A DNA stretch of 64,000 nt from RHKK01 sp964596245 (lineage in GTDB: Bacteria; Patescibacteriota; Patescibacteriia; 2-12-FULL-60-25). Within the stretch, counting starts at the first letter, position 1. Every line of letters begins with the position of its first letter. Position numbers and translations under genes: made by a program. Below, piece after piece: positions 7,788 to 16,056 of this stretch. The DNA is taken from contig CAZQSK010000003.1 in assembly GCA_964596245.1 (NCBI GenBank), forward strand, positions 1 through 64,000, written 5' to 3'. The notes under the pieces are model-generated. The model was not told where the DNA came from, made no database searches, and saw only the letters and a program-made list of their open reading frames with translations.

Positions 7788-8243
7788 ATGAGTACCGTTC
7801 TGTCTCGTATCACCGTTCCGGATCTTTCATCTCGCAAGCTCGTGAAGCTTGTCGCCAAGAAGCTGGATCTCACCTACCTGGACCCCGACTTCAAGAAGTG
7901 GGACTTCATCGGTGACGATCGTGGCTGCACCTTCGAGACCCGGGTTTGGCTCCACGACAGGAACCGCGCCCCGGCCGAGTACGTGCGCGAGCAGTTTGAG
8001 AAGCGCGGCTTCACGGGCAACAACGCCGCGTTCATCGCGTGGATGCTCGAGCATGGCCTCGGTAACCGCTACTCCACCGTGCCGCCCGACAAGCGGATGT
8101 TCCGGCTCGGTGAGAGCCTGGTCGTCCCGCACACTCGGATCGACAACGAACAGCGCAAGCTCTGTCTCCATCGTTCGCCGTTCGGCGTCTGGGAGGAGGC
8201 CGACACCTGGCACTTTCTCGCTTTCCGCAAGGTGAAGCGCTGA
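7788..8243 (+). CDS. Hypothetical protein, GC-rich solitary gene
   Basis: The 151-residue protein is not one I can assign. It is basic and soluble-looking (KLVKLVAKKLDLTYLDP, REQFEKRGFTGNNAAFIAWMLE) with no signal or membrane segment. The ATG at 7788 follows GGAGAGGGAGGGCGC, a good Shine-Dalgarno sequence; the longer frame upstream has native-like AT content and is not coding. Codons are strongly GC-ending. The gene sits on the opposite strand between two dTDP-sugar genes, so it looks inserted into a former operon. Confidence 0.72.
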   Translation: MSTVLSRITVPDLSSRKLVKLVAKKLDLTYLDPDFKKWDFIGDDRGCTFETRVWLHDRNRAPAEYVREQFEKRGFTGNNAAFIAWMLEHGLGNRYSTVPPDKRMFRLGESLVVPHTRIDNEQRKLCLHRSPFGVWEEADTWHFLAFRKVKR

Positions 8244-8262
8244 GCTCTTACGAGCTCTTTTT
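8242..8262 (+). terminator. Terminator after 7788-8243
   Basis: GAGCTC-TTAC-GAGCTC followed by TTTTTATTTC forms a hairpin just after the stop codon. The T tract overlaps the stop codon of the convergent rfbB. Confidence 0.75.
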
Positions 8263-9205
8263 ATTTCTTCCACCAGTTTTCGTTCGCCTGAAACCACGCA
8301 ACCGTTTCTTTTAACCCTTCTTCAAAAGTCTTTTTCGGTTCCCAGCCAAGTTCCTTTTTCGCCTTGCTTGAATCAATCGCGTAACGGCGATCATGTCCTT
8401 TGCGATCTTCTACAAACTTGATGAGTGATTCCGGCTTGCCGAGCGTCTTCAAAATTTCTTTCACGACATCGATGTTGGCGCGCTCGGCATTTCCGCCCAA
8501 GCAATATGTCTCGCCGATTTTTCCTTTGAGCAAAACCGCTTCAATACCCGCGCAATGATCTTCAACATGAATCCAATCGCGCACATTTTTCCCATCGCCG
8601 TAGACGGGCAGGGGAATATCACGCAGCGCATTCGTGATCATGAGCGGAATCAACTTCTCCGGATAATGGTAGGGGCCGTAATTGTTTGAACAATTGGAAA
8701 TCGTGATCGGCAAACCATGCGTGTGATAGTAGGCGCGTACCAAGTGATCGCTGGCCGCTTTGCTTGCGGAGTAGGGGCTGCGCGGATCATACGGAGTCGC
8801 CTCATCAAATTTACGGGCTTCATCCAACTCAAGTGCGCCGAATACCTCATCCGTTGAAACATGATGAAAACGAATATTGCGTTTCGCCGCTTCTTCCAAC
8901 AGCGTGTGCGTGCCTAGGACGTTTGTCTCAAGAAAGACGCGGCTGCCTTCAATTGAGCGATCTACATGCGACTCAGCTGCAAAGTGAACGACCAGGTCAC
9001 AACCCTCCATTGCGCTCGCTACAGCCATTGCATCGCAGATATTCCCTTCGATAAATGTCAGATCCAGGCCATCCAGGTTAGCTCTGTTTCCGGCATAGGT
9101 AAGGGCATCCAAAACAACGACTTTGTCTTCCGGATGATTCTTCATCCAGTAGCGCACAAAGTTTGAGCCGATGAATCCGGCCCCGCCGGTGACCAGGAGT
9201 TTCAT
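8261..9205 (-). CDS. rfbB: dTDP-glucose 4,6-dehydratase
   Basis: This 314-residue extended short-chain dehydrogenase converts dTDP-glucose to dTDP-4-keto-6-deoxyglucose. The NAD-binding GGAGFIGS is at residues 7-14, and HFAAESHVDRSI, STDEVFG and YSASKAASD (catalytic Tyr/Lys) all match RfbB closely. The promoter on the minus strand has CAATCT ending six bases before the ATG, a leaderless-type arrangement. It belongs functionally with the fusion gene at 6036-7667 and with the glycosyltransferases that start divergently at 9275. Confidence 0.93.
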   Translation of the reverse strand: MKLLVTGGAGFIGSNFVRYWMKNHPEDKVVVLDALTYAGNRANLDGLDLTFIEGNICDAMAVASAMEGCDLVVHFAAESHVDRSIEGSRVFLETNVLGTHTLLEEAAKRNIRFHHVSTDEVFGALELDEARKFDEATPYDPRSPYSASKAASDHLVRAYYHTHGLPITISNCSNNYGPYHYPEKLIPLMITNALRDIPLPVYGDGKNVRDWIHVEDHCAGIEAVLLKGKIGETYCLGGNAERANIDVVKEILKTLGKPESLIKFVEDRKGHDRRYAIDSSKAKKELGWEPKKTFEEGLKETVAWFQANENWWKK

Positions 9206-9274
9206 AGGGTTAGATTGTCATTTACCGGGCTGTATTGCAATAAGAGCCTGTCGTGGTAGGGTTATTCTCGATTT

Positions 9275-10123
9275 ATGGCCGATAACAGCCAAAAAGACTT
9301 GGCCGTCATCATTGTCAGCTGGAACGTGAAAGATTTGCTCTTGGCGAATCTGGCGTCGGTCTTTGCTTCCAAGATCCCGAACCATTCATTTGAAGTGATT
9401 CTCGTCGATAATGCCTCGCATGATGGAACGATTGAGGCGGTGAGGAGCGCCTTTCCTCAGGTTCAGCTGATCGCCAACCAACACAATCTCGGCTTCGCTA
9501 AAGCGTGCAATCAAGGCATTGAGGCAAGTCATGCGCGTCATGCGTTGCTACTCAATCCGGATATGCGTATCGAGCCCGATGCGCTGGCGCTCACAATCGA
9601 TTACCTCGACGCTCATCCGGAAGTGGCCGTCATGGGTGCAAAGCTCTTTAATTCGCATGGAAAGCCGATGCATCACATGCGTCGATTTCCTACGCTTTTG
9701 AACCAGTTGGCGATTATTTTTAAAGTACATCATCTATTCCCGCGCCTGCTTGATCGATATCACGGGAAAGATTTGAGCTTGGAGCATGAACAATTTGTGG
9801 ATTCAGTTCGCGGATCCTATTTTGCGATTAACGAGACGGCTTTGGAGCGGCTTGGGATGCTCGATGAGAAGTATTTTCTTTGGTATGAAGAGGTCGATTA
9901 CTGCCGACGCGCAAAGCATTTTGGGATGAAGGTCGCGTATGTGCCGTCGGTTGTTGCGCATGATGCCGTGGGAAGAAGCTTTGCGCAGCATGAGTTGAAG
10001 TGGAAACAGGAGCAGGTGAGCAAATCCATGGTTGTTTATTTCGCGCATTGGCATTCCGGATGGGAGCTCTTATTGGTAAAGGGAGCGTGGGCGCTGATTC
10101 GTCCGTTCATGTATCTGCTATGA
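9275..10123 (+). CDS. Family 2 glycosyltransferase (rhamnosyltransferase-like)
   Basis: The 282-residue GT-A fold enzyme begins AVIIVSWNVKDLL and has EVILVDNASHDGT, NLGFAKACNQG and LLLNPDMRI, the usual GT2 nucleotide-sugar binding signatures. The closest type is the WbbL-like rhamnosyltransferases, which fits the nearby dTDP-sugar genes. The -10 box TATTCT ends six bases before the ATG. It heads a run of four genes joined by short overlaps (9275-12780). Confidence 0.88.
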   Translation: MADNSQKDLAVIIVSWNVKDLLLANLASVFASKIPNHSFEVILVDNASHDGTIEAVRSAFPQVQLIANQHNLGFAKACNQGIEASHARHALLLNPDMRIEPDALALTIDYLDAHPEVAVMGAKLFNSHGKPMHHMRRFPTLLNQLAIIFKVHHLFPRLLDRYHGKDLSLEHEQFVDSVRGSYFAINETALERLGMLDEKYFLWYEEVDYCRRAKHFGMKVAYVPSVVAHDAVGRSFAQHELKWKQEQVSKSMVVYFAHWHSGWELLLVKGAWALIRPFMYLL

Positions 10124-11025
10124 AGCTCGCCGTGCAGATCATCACCTACAACAGCTCGGGACATCTTCAGCCATTGCTAGAAAGTTTGAAGAAACAAACC
10201 TACCGCGATTTTGAAGTTTGGTTCTGGGACAATTCTGTCGACAAGGACCAGGCGGAGTATTCGCGCGCGCTCGTGAACGCGTCGGGCGTATCAAAGCAAT
10301 TTATCGTGAGCGAGAAGAATGTCGGATTTGCCGGCGGTCATGCCGCGATGTTTCGTTGCCATGAAGCGCCGTTTGTGATGCTTCTGAACGATGACGCGGT
10401 GCTTGATCCGGGCTATCTAGAGGCGGCCATGCAGCGCATCGAATCCGACCCTAAAATCGGAAGCGTGACAGGCCTCATCTACCGCCAAGAACCGGAACAC
10501 ACCATCGACACCACGGGTTTGGAGTATGTCTGCTTAGCGCAGATTGTTGATCGCTGGGCCGGGGAGACTATGAGCCAGAAGCAGATCGGCAAGCTATTCG
10601 CCGATGAGGTGTTTGGCGTTTCCGGAGCCGTGGGATTGTATCGTCGTAGCGCCATCGAAAAGGCAGGCGGCCTCTTTGACCCTAGGTGGTTCATGTATAA
10701 GGAAGATGTCGATCTGGCATTGCGTTTACGCGAGGCGGGATTCACCGCCTGGTTCGAACCAAAGGCAATCGCTTGGCACAAGCGCAGTTTGCAACAACAA
10801 GAAAATATTTTTATTCGTTTTATCAATGAATGGAAACGTTCTCCTGTGTTACGAGAAAGTGCGTATGTAAATCAGTGGAGAATTTATAAGCGACATTTCA
10901 AGTGGTCGCTTGGAGTTTCCGATCTTCTTTTTTCTCTCGTGATTGAGATTATCCGCTCGGCGGGAACATTTGTTGTGTCGCCGATCGTGTTTTTCAAATC
11001 TTGGTATGCAATCACTCGCGCCTAA
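10120..11025 (+). CDS. Family 2 glycosyltransferase
   Basis: The 301-residue GT2 enzyme begins LAVQIITYNSSGHL and carries EVWFWDNSVD, NVGFAGGHAAMF and LLNDDAVLDPG. The C-terminal end may be membrane-associated (VSDLLFSLVIEIIRSAGTFVVSPIVF). The ATG at 10120 overlaps the previous stop as ATGA, so translation is probably coupled. It likely adds a sugar to the same surface glycan as its neighbours. Confidence 0.88.
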   Translation: MKLAVQIITYNSSGHLQPLLESLKKQTYRDFEVWFWDNSVDKDQAEYSRALVNASGVSKQFIVSEKNVGFAGGHAAMFRCHEAPFVMLLNDDAVLDPGYLEAAMQRIESDPKIGSVTGLIYRQEPEHTIDTTGLEYVCLAQIVDRWAGETMSQKQIGKLFADEVFGVSGAVGLYRRSAIEKAGGLFDPRWFMYKEDVDLALRLREAGFTAWFEPKAIAWHKRSLQQQENIFIRFINEWKRSPVLRESAYVNQWRIYKRHFKWSLGVSDLLFSLVIEIIRSAGTFVVSPIVFFKSWYAITRA

Positions 11026-12106
11026 AGTCGGAATTATTTTTCTGGCGTACCCAACCAAGCATTGGGAGCGCGATATTAATCGTGCGATGGTGTCGTTCGA
11101 GCATTTGTCATATCCAAAAGAGCGTCTTGAGTTGATTTGTGTTGAACCCGAACGTACATCGCCACGGATCAAAGATTGGTTTGAAAAAACGTGGATGCAG
11201 AAATCCGGCAACGCGTTACCCCGTATCCATTATGTGTTCAATCCTGGGGAGCAGGGCTTCACAACGAACAACAATGTGGGAGTTCAGAAAGCGCGCGAGT
11301 TGGGATGTGAGTACATCTACCTTATTAATGAAGATACGGACGTGGACCCGGATTGCGTAACCGAGGCGGTCGCGGTCGCACAGTCGGATATCAGGGTAGG
11401 CGCTGTTCAGTCGCTTATCCTTCTTGGCGAAGAGCGACACAAGGTGAACTCGACGGGGAACTCGTATCACTTTCTTGGCTTTGGATATTCGAATGGGTAT
11501 CGCGAGCCGCGTCCGACCGAGGTCGGGGAGCCGTACGAGATCGGGTATGCGTCCGGTGCGGCGGTGCTTGTTCGCGTGGCCGCGCTTCACAACGAGCAAC
11601 TCTTCGACGAGAAGTTGTACATGTATCACGAAGACACGGATCTCTCGCTGCGTCTCCGTATGCGCGGGTACAAAATCATGGTCGCGCCAAAGTCCGTGAT
11701 TTGGCATTATTACGAATTTGGAAAAAACAAAATCAGCTATTACTGGATGGAGCGCAATCGTTATGTGCTCGTCTTCACGTACTATCGTTTGTGGACGCTT
11801 TTCCTTCTGTTCCCAATGTTGTTGGTGATGGATCTCGCGATTGCGCTGTTTTCCATCAAAGGCGGATGGGCGGACATGAAATTCAAAGTGTATCGTGATT
11901 TATTCTCGCCTTCATTTTGGAAATGGATTCGCTTGCGCCGCAAATCAACTAAGCGCATTCGCCGCATGGGGGATAAGGAGTTTTTGAAACACGCGGTTGC
12001 TGATATTCGTTTCCAAGAAGCGCATGTACGCAATTCGGTGCTGGAATATATTGGAAACCCGTTGATGAAGCTATACTGGGGAGTAATCAAATACATCATT
12101 GTATGA
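11006..12106 (+). CDS. Family 2 glycosyltransferase with membrane segment
   Basis: The 366-residue GT2 enzyme begins VGIIFLAYPTKHWERD and has YLINEDTDVDP and YASGAAVLVR, followed by a hydrophobic stretch RLWTLFLLFPMLLVMDLAIALF. The start at 11006 lies inside the previous gene, with a 20-bp overlap. The C-terminal 80 residues are basic. Its role is probably glycan chain extension at the inner membrane face. Confidence 0.87.
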   Translation: MQSLAPKVGIIFLAYPTKHWERDINRAMVSFEHLSYPKERLELICVEPERTSPRIKDWFEKTWMQKSGNALPRIHYVFNPGEQGFTTNNNVGVQKARELGCEYIYLINEDTDVDPDCVTEAVAVAQSDIRVGAVQSLILLGEERHKVNSTGNSYHFLGFGYSNGYREPRPTEVGEPYEIGYASGAAVLVRVAALHNEQLFDEKLYMYHEDTDLSLRLRMRGYKIMVAPKSVIWHYYEFGKNKISYYWMERNRYVLVFTYYRLWTLFLLFPMLLVMDLAIALFSIKGGWADMKFKVYRDLFSPSFWKWIRLRRKSTKRIRRMGDKEFLKHAVADIRFQEAHVRNSVLEYIGNPLMKLYWGVIKYIIV

Positions 12107-12780
12107 AAACCCTCGCGTTCATCGTTTGCGGCTACGGCATCCCGAAAAAGATGGAGGATGATTTGCACTATCAGATGTATCTGCGCTTGGCGGCCAATCA
12201 GATCTACGAACGTTTGATTCGCGAACCGAATGCAAAAGCGATTCTCATTCCAACCGGCGGGCCAACGGACATGCACAAGCCCTACAAACGCACCGAAGCA
12301 GGGGTCATGGCTGAGTTTTTGCGCGAGTTGTTTGGCCGACCAGGCATCAACCAGGTGAAGTCGCGTATCAGCATCGCCCCTGAGACCAAAGCGCTTTCAA
12401 CCATGGAGAACATTCTCTATTCAAAGCGCATCTTGGATCGCAAACGCGCTTCCGAAGACGTTTCGATTTTCTGCGAACAAACACGCATGAAAAAGGTGGG
12501 TCGTTTTGCTCGCGAGGTTTTCGGGCGCAAGGTAAAGGTGATTGGAATCGATTTCGATCAGTCTCAGAATCGGTATCTTGATCCGCAGTTCATTGCCAAG
12601 AAAGAAGCGGTTGATATGCGGTATGGCTTGATGGCGCTTCGTGATCCCAAGAAGTTCAAACAGTATCGTGCATTGCTTGAAGAGAAGTTTCGACGCTTGC
12701 GAGCGGCAGGGCCCAAGAATCATGCCAAGGCCGTGAAGGAGTATTGGCAGGAAGTGCTGAAAGAATTCGACCAGAAATAA
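12103..12780 (+). CDS. DUF218 (YdcF/SanA-like) protein
   Basis: The 225-residue protein resembles the DUF218 family: a hydrophobic start LAFIVCGYGIP, then AILIPTGGPT, TEAGVMAEFL, and ETKALSTMENILYSKRIL, the conserved S/T-x-E-N region. Family members are tied to cell-envelope functions, but the chemistry is not established. It starts by ATGA overlap with the third glycosyltransferase and ends this operon. Confidence 0.72.
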   Translation: MKTLAFIVCGYGIPKKMEDDLHYQMYLRLAANQIYERLIREPNAKAILIPTGGPTDMHKPYKRTEAGVMAEFLRELFGRPGINQVKSRISIAPETKALSTMENILYSKRILDRKRASEDVSIFCEQTRMKKVGRFAREVFGRKVKVIGIDFDQSQNRYLDPQFIAKKEAVDMRYGLMALRDPKKFKQYRALLEEKFRRLRAAGPKNHAKAVKEYWQEVLKEFDQK

Positions 12781-12798
12781 AAAAATCCCCATTAGAGA
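12781..12798 (-). terminator. Terminator after 12799-13248
   Basis: On the minus strand ATCTC-TAATG-GGGAT (with a G-U pair) is followed by TTTTTT. Confidence 0.6.
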
Positions 12799-13248
12799 TC
12801 AGCACAGCGCCGGCTTGGCGCCCGTGTTCACGACCATCTTCTTCTCCGCCTCCAGCATCTCTGCGAGGCGGATCATGGACGGCAGATACTTGAGCAGGTA
12901 GGGGCGGAAGTTGATCGGCCCGGTGATGGAGATCGGTAGCGAGCCGATCGACTCCGTCGTTCCGCGCTCCTCCTCGTCGTACGAGTGCATGCACATCTGC
13001 AGGGTGACGGTCTCGATGTCGGCATCGGGCTCGTCCTTCAGCTGCGAGAGCAGGTCGCGCAGCGACTGGATATCGATCTCGCCCTGCGCGACCGTGTACG
13101 ACGCTCCCTCGATCGGACCGCTTTCGATCCGCGCCAGGGGACCATGCGGCGTGAGGATGAATTCCAGCGTCACGCTGAACTTCGCCTTCACGTCGTCGAT
13201 GGTGTGGCCGAACTTCACCGAGGTTTCTTCGGAAGTGTCGTTCTGCAT
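12799..13248 (-). CDS. Hypothetical protein, GC-rich solitary gene
   Basis: The 149-residue protein is not recognised. It is acidic (EEERGTTES, KDEPDADIETVTLQ) and soluble, with no signal peptide. The ATG at 13248 is preceded by GGAAAGGGCCTC, a plausible Shine-Dalgarno sequence. A promoter TTGACC...CTTAGA lies further upstream on the minus strand. A weak hairpin ending in a T run follows the stop near 12783-12798. Codon use is GC-ending, as in the other solitary genes. Confidence 0.7.
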   Translation of the reverse strand: MQNDTSEETSVKFGHTIDDVKAKFSVTLEFILTPHGPLARIESGPIEGASYTVAQGEIDIQSLRDLLSQLKDEPDADIETVTLQMCMHSYDEEERGTTESIGSLPISITGPINFRPYLLKYLPSMIRLAEMLEAEKKMVVNTGAKPALC

Positions 13249-13345
13249 GAGGCCCTTTCCGGGGGTAGATGGGGGAGGAACTGGCCGTATCTAAGCGCCG
13301 AAAACATGGATCGGTCAACTCTTCGACAGGCTCAGGGCATGTCTC

Positions 13346-13374
13346 TTGCCATTTATAGGGCTTTCTGCTAATCT
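13346..13374 (+). promoter_or_regulatory. Promoter of rpmE
   Basis: TTGCCA (13346-13351), a 17-bp spacer and TAATCT (13369-13374). The -10 ends 13 bases before the ATG, so the leader would be only about 6 nt. Confidence 0.75.
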
Positions 13375-13387
13375 TGCCGCCATCCAT

Positions 13388-13696
13388 ATGAAGGCCGACA
13401 TCCACCCGAAATACACCACCGACGCCAAGATTAGCTGTCTTTCTTGCGGCTATGAGGTGACGACTGGTTCAACCATGCCTGAAATCAAGGTTGAATTGTG
13501 CTACAAGTGCCACCCGTTCTACACGGGTAAGCAGAACCTCGTTGACACGGGTGGTCGTGTGGACCGCTTCGCGCGTTTGAAGACCTCCTCGGCCAAGGCC
13601 GCGGAAACGGCTTCGAGCAAGAAGATCAAGACCGCCAAGCGCGCCGTGAAGAAGGCTGAGAAGAAGGCTGCCAAGACCCCGAAGGTTGAAGCTTAG
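13388..13696 (+). CDS. rpmE: Large-subunit ribosomal protein L31
   Basis: The 102-residue protein has the L31 core (MKADIHPKY, then CLSCGYEVTTGST and CYKCHPFYTGKQNLVDTGGRVDRF). The four cysteines form the zinc-binding type. A lysine/alanine-rich tail (KKIKTAKRAVKKAEKKAAK) extends it about 30 residues beyond the usual L31 length. It precedes prfA, as is common. Its promoter gives a near-leaderless transcript. Confidence 0.95.
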   Translation: MKADIHPKYTTDAKISCLSCGYEVTTGSTMPEIKVELCYKCHPFYTGKQNLVDTGGRVDRFARLKTSSAKAAETASSKKIKTAKRAVKKAEKKAAKTPKVEA

Positions 13697-13739
13697 GTAA
13701 ATTCAAACCGCGCTGGCATAATGCTAGGGCGGTTTTAAT

Positions 13740-14810
13740 ATGTCCTCTTTTATTGAACAGGCGAAAAACGCCATTCAAGAACTCGCAAAAGCCGAAGCGA
13801 CTCTGTCGGATCCGGCCGTGATTAGCGATCAAAAAAAGTTGAAAGAGGCTTCCATTGCGTTCACGCATGCAAAGACCAAGGCAGAAGGAGCGCAGCGTTT
13901 GCTAGATGTGACTCAGGCTGTCGCTGATGCCAAAGAAGCAGCCGCTTCTGAAGATGCCGAGATGAAAGAGATGGGCACAAGCGAACTCGTGCGGCTTGAG
14001 CCTGAACTCGCGGCCGCCACCGAGGCTTTTGAGGTTTTGATGGTTCCGCCTGATCCGCATGATCAGAACGACGTGATCATTGAAATCCGTGCAGGGGCGG
14101 GTGGTGATGAGGCTGCTTTGTTCGCCGGTGATTTGTTGCGCATGTACACGCGTTTTGCTGAGCGCCGTAAATGGAAGAGCCAGCTTTTGTCCGATTCAAC
14201 CAATGAAGTCGGCGGCTACAAAGAAGCGGTATTTGCCATCAAAGGAGCGGGTGCTTATGGCTGGTTGAAATATGAAATGGGCGTCCATCGTGTGCAGCGT
14301 GTGCCGGTCACGGAAAAAGCCGGTCGCATCCACACCTCAACCGCGACCGTAGCGGTGCTGCCGGAAATCGAAGAAACCGAGGTGAATATCGAAACCAAGG
14401 ATTTGCGCATCGATACCTTCTGCGCCGGAGGCAAGGGCGGTCAGTCGGTGAACACGACCAAGTCAGCTGTGCGTATCACGCATATCCCGACCAACATTGT
14501 CGTGTCATGTCAGGACGAGCGTTCGCAGCTGCAGAATCGTGAACGCGCCATGGCAATTTTGCGTGCACGCATTTGGGAGGCGGAGGAGGCCAAAAAGCGC
14601 TCGCAGTACGATGCCGAGCGCCGTGCCCAAATCGGTTCGGGCGACCGCTCTGAAAAAATCCGCACCTATAATGTGCCGCAAGACCGCCTCACCGACCACC
14701 GCATCAAGAAGTCCTGGCACAGTCTGCCGAATATCTTGGACGGTGACATCGAGCAAATCGTGTTGGCCGTAAAATCAGGCAAAAAGGGGAGTGAAGTAGA
14801 CGAGGATTGA
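13740..14810 (+). CDS. prfA: Peptide chain release factor 1
   Basis: This 356-residue class I release factor recognises UAA and UAG and releases the finished peptide. The GGQ motif is in CAGGKGGQSVNTTKSAVR, and the stop-codon reading motif is PVT in RVPVTEKAGR, consistent with RF1. A CATAAT -10 with an upstream TGG lies about 15 bases before the ATG. The stop codon lies inside its terminator hairpin. Confidence 0.95.
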   Translation: MSSFIEQAKNAIQELAKAEATLSDPAVISDQKKLKEASIAFTHAKTKAEGAQRLLDVTQAVADAKEAAASEDAEMKEMGTSELVRLEPELAAATEAFEVLMVPPDPHDQNDVIIEIRAGAGGDEAALFAGDLLRMYTRFAERRKWKSQLLSDSTNEVGGYKEAVFAIKGAGAYGWLKYEMGVHRVQRVPVTEKAGRIHTSTATVAVLPEIEETEVNIETKDLRIDTFCAGGKGGQSVNTTKSAVRITHIPTNIVVSCQDERSQLQNRERAMAILRARIWEAEEAKKRSQYDAERRAQIGSGDRSEKIRTYNVPQDRLTDHRIKKSWHSLPNILDGDIEQIVLAVKSGKKGSEVDED

Positions 14811-14826
14811 CGAGATCCTCGTTTTT
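14801..14826 (+). terminator. Terminator after prfA
   Basis: CGAGGAT and ATCCTCG form the stem, with the prfA TGA stop in the loop, followed by TTTTT. Confidence 0.75.
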
Positions 14827-14893
14827 GATTGGCGCGCCCGATACGCTTTCAATCGGTTCATTCCCGAGCCAAGATTTTTTAAGGAGGTGCGTC

Positions 14894-15913
14894 GTGGTCG
14901 ATATCCCCATTGTGGATTTGAATCGATTCCTGGCCAAGGGCCGGGACGTCGAGGTGGAGCAGTCCGCTCGGCACGCTCTGTGCAATCTCGGCGTGCTGAT
15001 CCTGCGGGACCCGCGCATCCCCGAGGGGCTTCCCGTTCGCTACCGGGACATGATGGAGAACTTCTACCGTCTCCCGAGGGAGACCAAGGAGGCTCTCGTC
15101 ATGCCCAAGCTGTCGGACGGCAAGCAGATCTTCGAGTCTGGCTGGCGTCCTCCGAACACCGAGCCGTCGCGCAAGCGCGTTGAGGTGATCGATCGCATCC
15201 CGGTTGATGTGCGGCCGCATGAGCCGCCGCCGGAAGATCCCAAGGAGCGGTACATGTGGCCGTTCGGGCCGCGGCCCGAGAAGAGCCTTTTCCCGATGCT
15301 CGATGAGTTGCCGCACTACAACCCGGATATTCCGGAGTGGGTGCCTACCAAGGCCGCCTGGGCCAAGGTCATGTACGAGGCGATGATGTCGGTGGTGGAG
15401 TTGCTCGCGCTCGCCTTCGACGAGCCGCGCGATCTCCTGTCGTCGATGATGCGTGAGGGGCCGCATCGGCTCGCGCCGACCGGCCTCGATCTCGATTTGC
15501 ACGGAGCGCCGGGCACGGTCGCGGCCGGATTCCACAACGACCTGTCTTGCCTCACCATTCACGGGAAGGCCAACTTCCCGGGCCTGTGGGCTTGGACGCG
15601 TGACTGGCGGAAGTTCCCCGTCCGTTTGCCGGATGACGACTGCCTGCTGGTCCAGTCAGGTCGTGTGCTGGAGCATCTCACGGCCGGCAGTGCGCTGCGT
15701 GGCTACCACGAGGTAGTGATGGGGCCCATGTCCAACACCAAGGGGCGTTGGCGGGTTTCCACCACAGCGTTCTTCAACGCTCGTACCGATCTGCCCATTC
15801 GGCCGGTCGGAAAGTTCGCCCAGCTGCCCGGCGCCGAGGCCCATGACCTCAAGATGCTGGTGGGCGAGCGCATGCTGGAGACCCTGCTTCGGAAGGTCAA
15901 GGTCGCCGCTTAA
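14894..15913 (+). CDS. 2-oxoglutarate/Fe(II)-dependent oxygenase (isopenicillin-N-synthase family)
   Basis: The 339-residue protein has the N-terminal DIOX_N-like region (IPIVDLNRFL...RHALCNLGVLILRDPRIP) and the double-stranded beta-helix core with iron ligands H214, D216 and H272. R287-x-S289 should bind the 2-oxoglutarate carboxylate. The substrate is not predictable. The GTG at 14894 is chosen because AAGGAGG lies six bases upstream; the frame before it is not GC-ending. Such enzymes are unusual in small-genome CPR. Codon use marks it as one of the GC-rich solitary genes, with its own terminator. Confidence 0.85.
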   Translation: MVDIPIVDLNRFLAKGRDVEVEQSARHALCNLGVLILRDPRIPEGLPVRYRDMMENFYRLPRETKEALVMPKLSDGKQIFESGWRPPNTEPSRKRVEVIDRIPVDVRPHEPPPEDPKERYMWPFGPRPEKSLFPMLDELPHYNPDIPEWVPTKAAWAKVMYEAMMSVVELLALAFDEPRDLLSSMMREGPHRLAPTGLDLDLHGAPGTVAAGFHNDLSCLTIHGKANFPGLWAWTRDWRKFPVRLPDDDCLLVQSGRVLEHLTAGSALRGYHEVVMGPMSNTKGRWRVSTTAFFNARTDLPIRPVGKFAQLPGAEAHDLKMLVGERMLETLLRKVKVAA

Positions 15914-15936
15914 TCCCTAAGATTAGGGATTTTTTT
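15912..15936 (+). terminator. Terminator after the oxygenase gene
   Basis: AATCCCT-AAGA-TTAGGGATT stem followed by a run of T, starting at the stop codon. Confidence 0.85.
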
Positions 15937-15971
15937 GATGCTTATTTTATCCAAACCTCGCCCCCTTCCCA

Positions 15972-16000
15972 TTGACAAAACGCGTAAAATATAGTATAGC
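15972..16000 (+). promoter_or_regulatory. Promoter of the lipoprotein gene
   Basis: TTGACA (15972-15977), a 17-bp spacer and TATAGC (15995-16000). The spacer contains TAAAATATAG, matching the repeated block seen at 896 and 19225. Confidence 0.75.
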
Positions 16001-16056
16001 TAGTACCTTCCGCGGGGCTTTTCCCTCGGAATGACAACAGCTATAGGAGGTGCCTC

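Noticed and set aside
13321..13335. TTCGACAGGCTC sequence shared with 57974 as a mobile-element end
   Set aside because: The shared part is only 12 bases, with no inverted partner or transposase nearby.
14879..15562. Antisense open frame in the oxygenase gene
   Set aside because: It is a composition artefact. The oxygenase frame holds conserved metal ligands.
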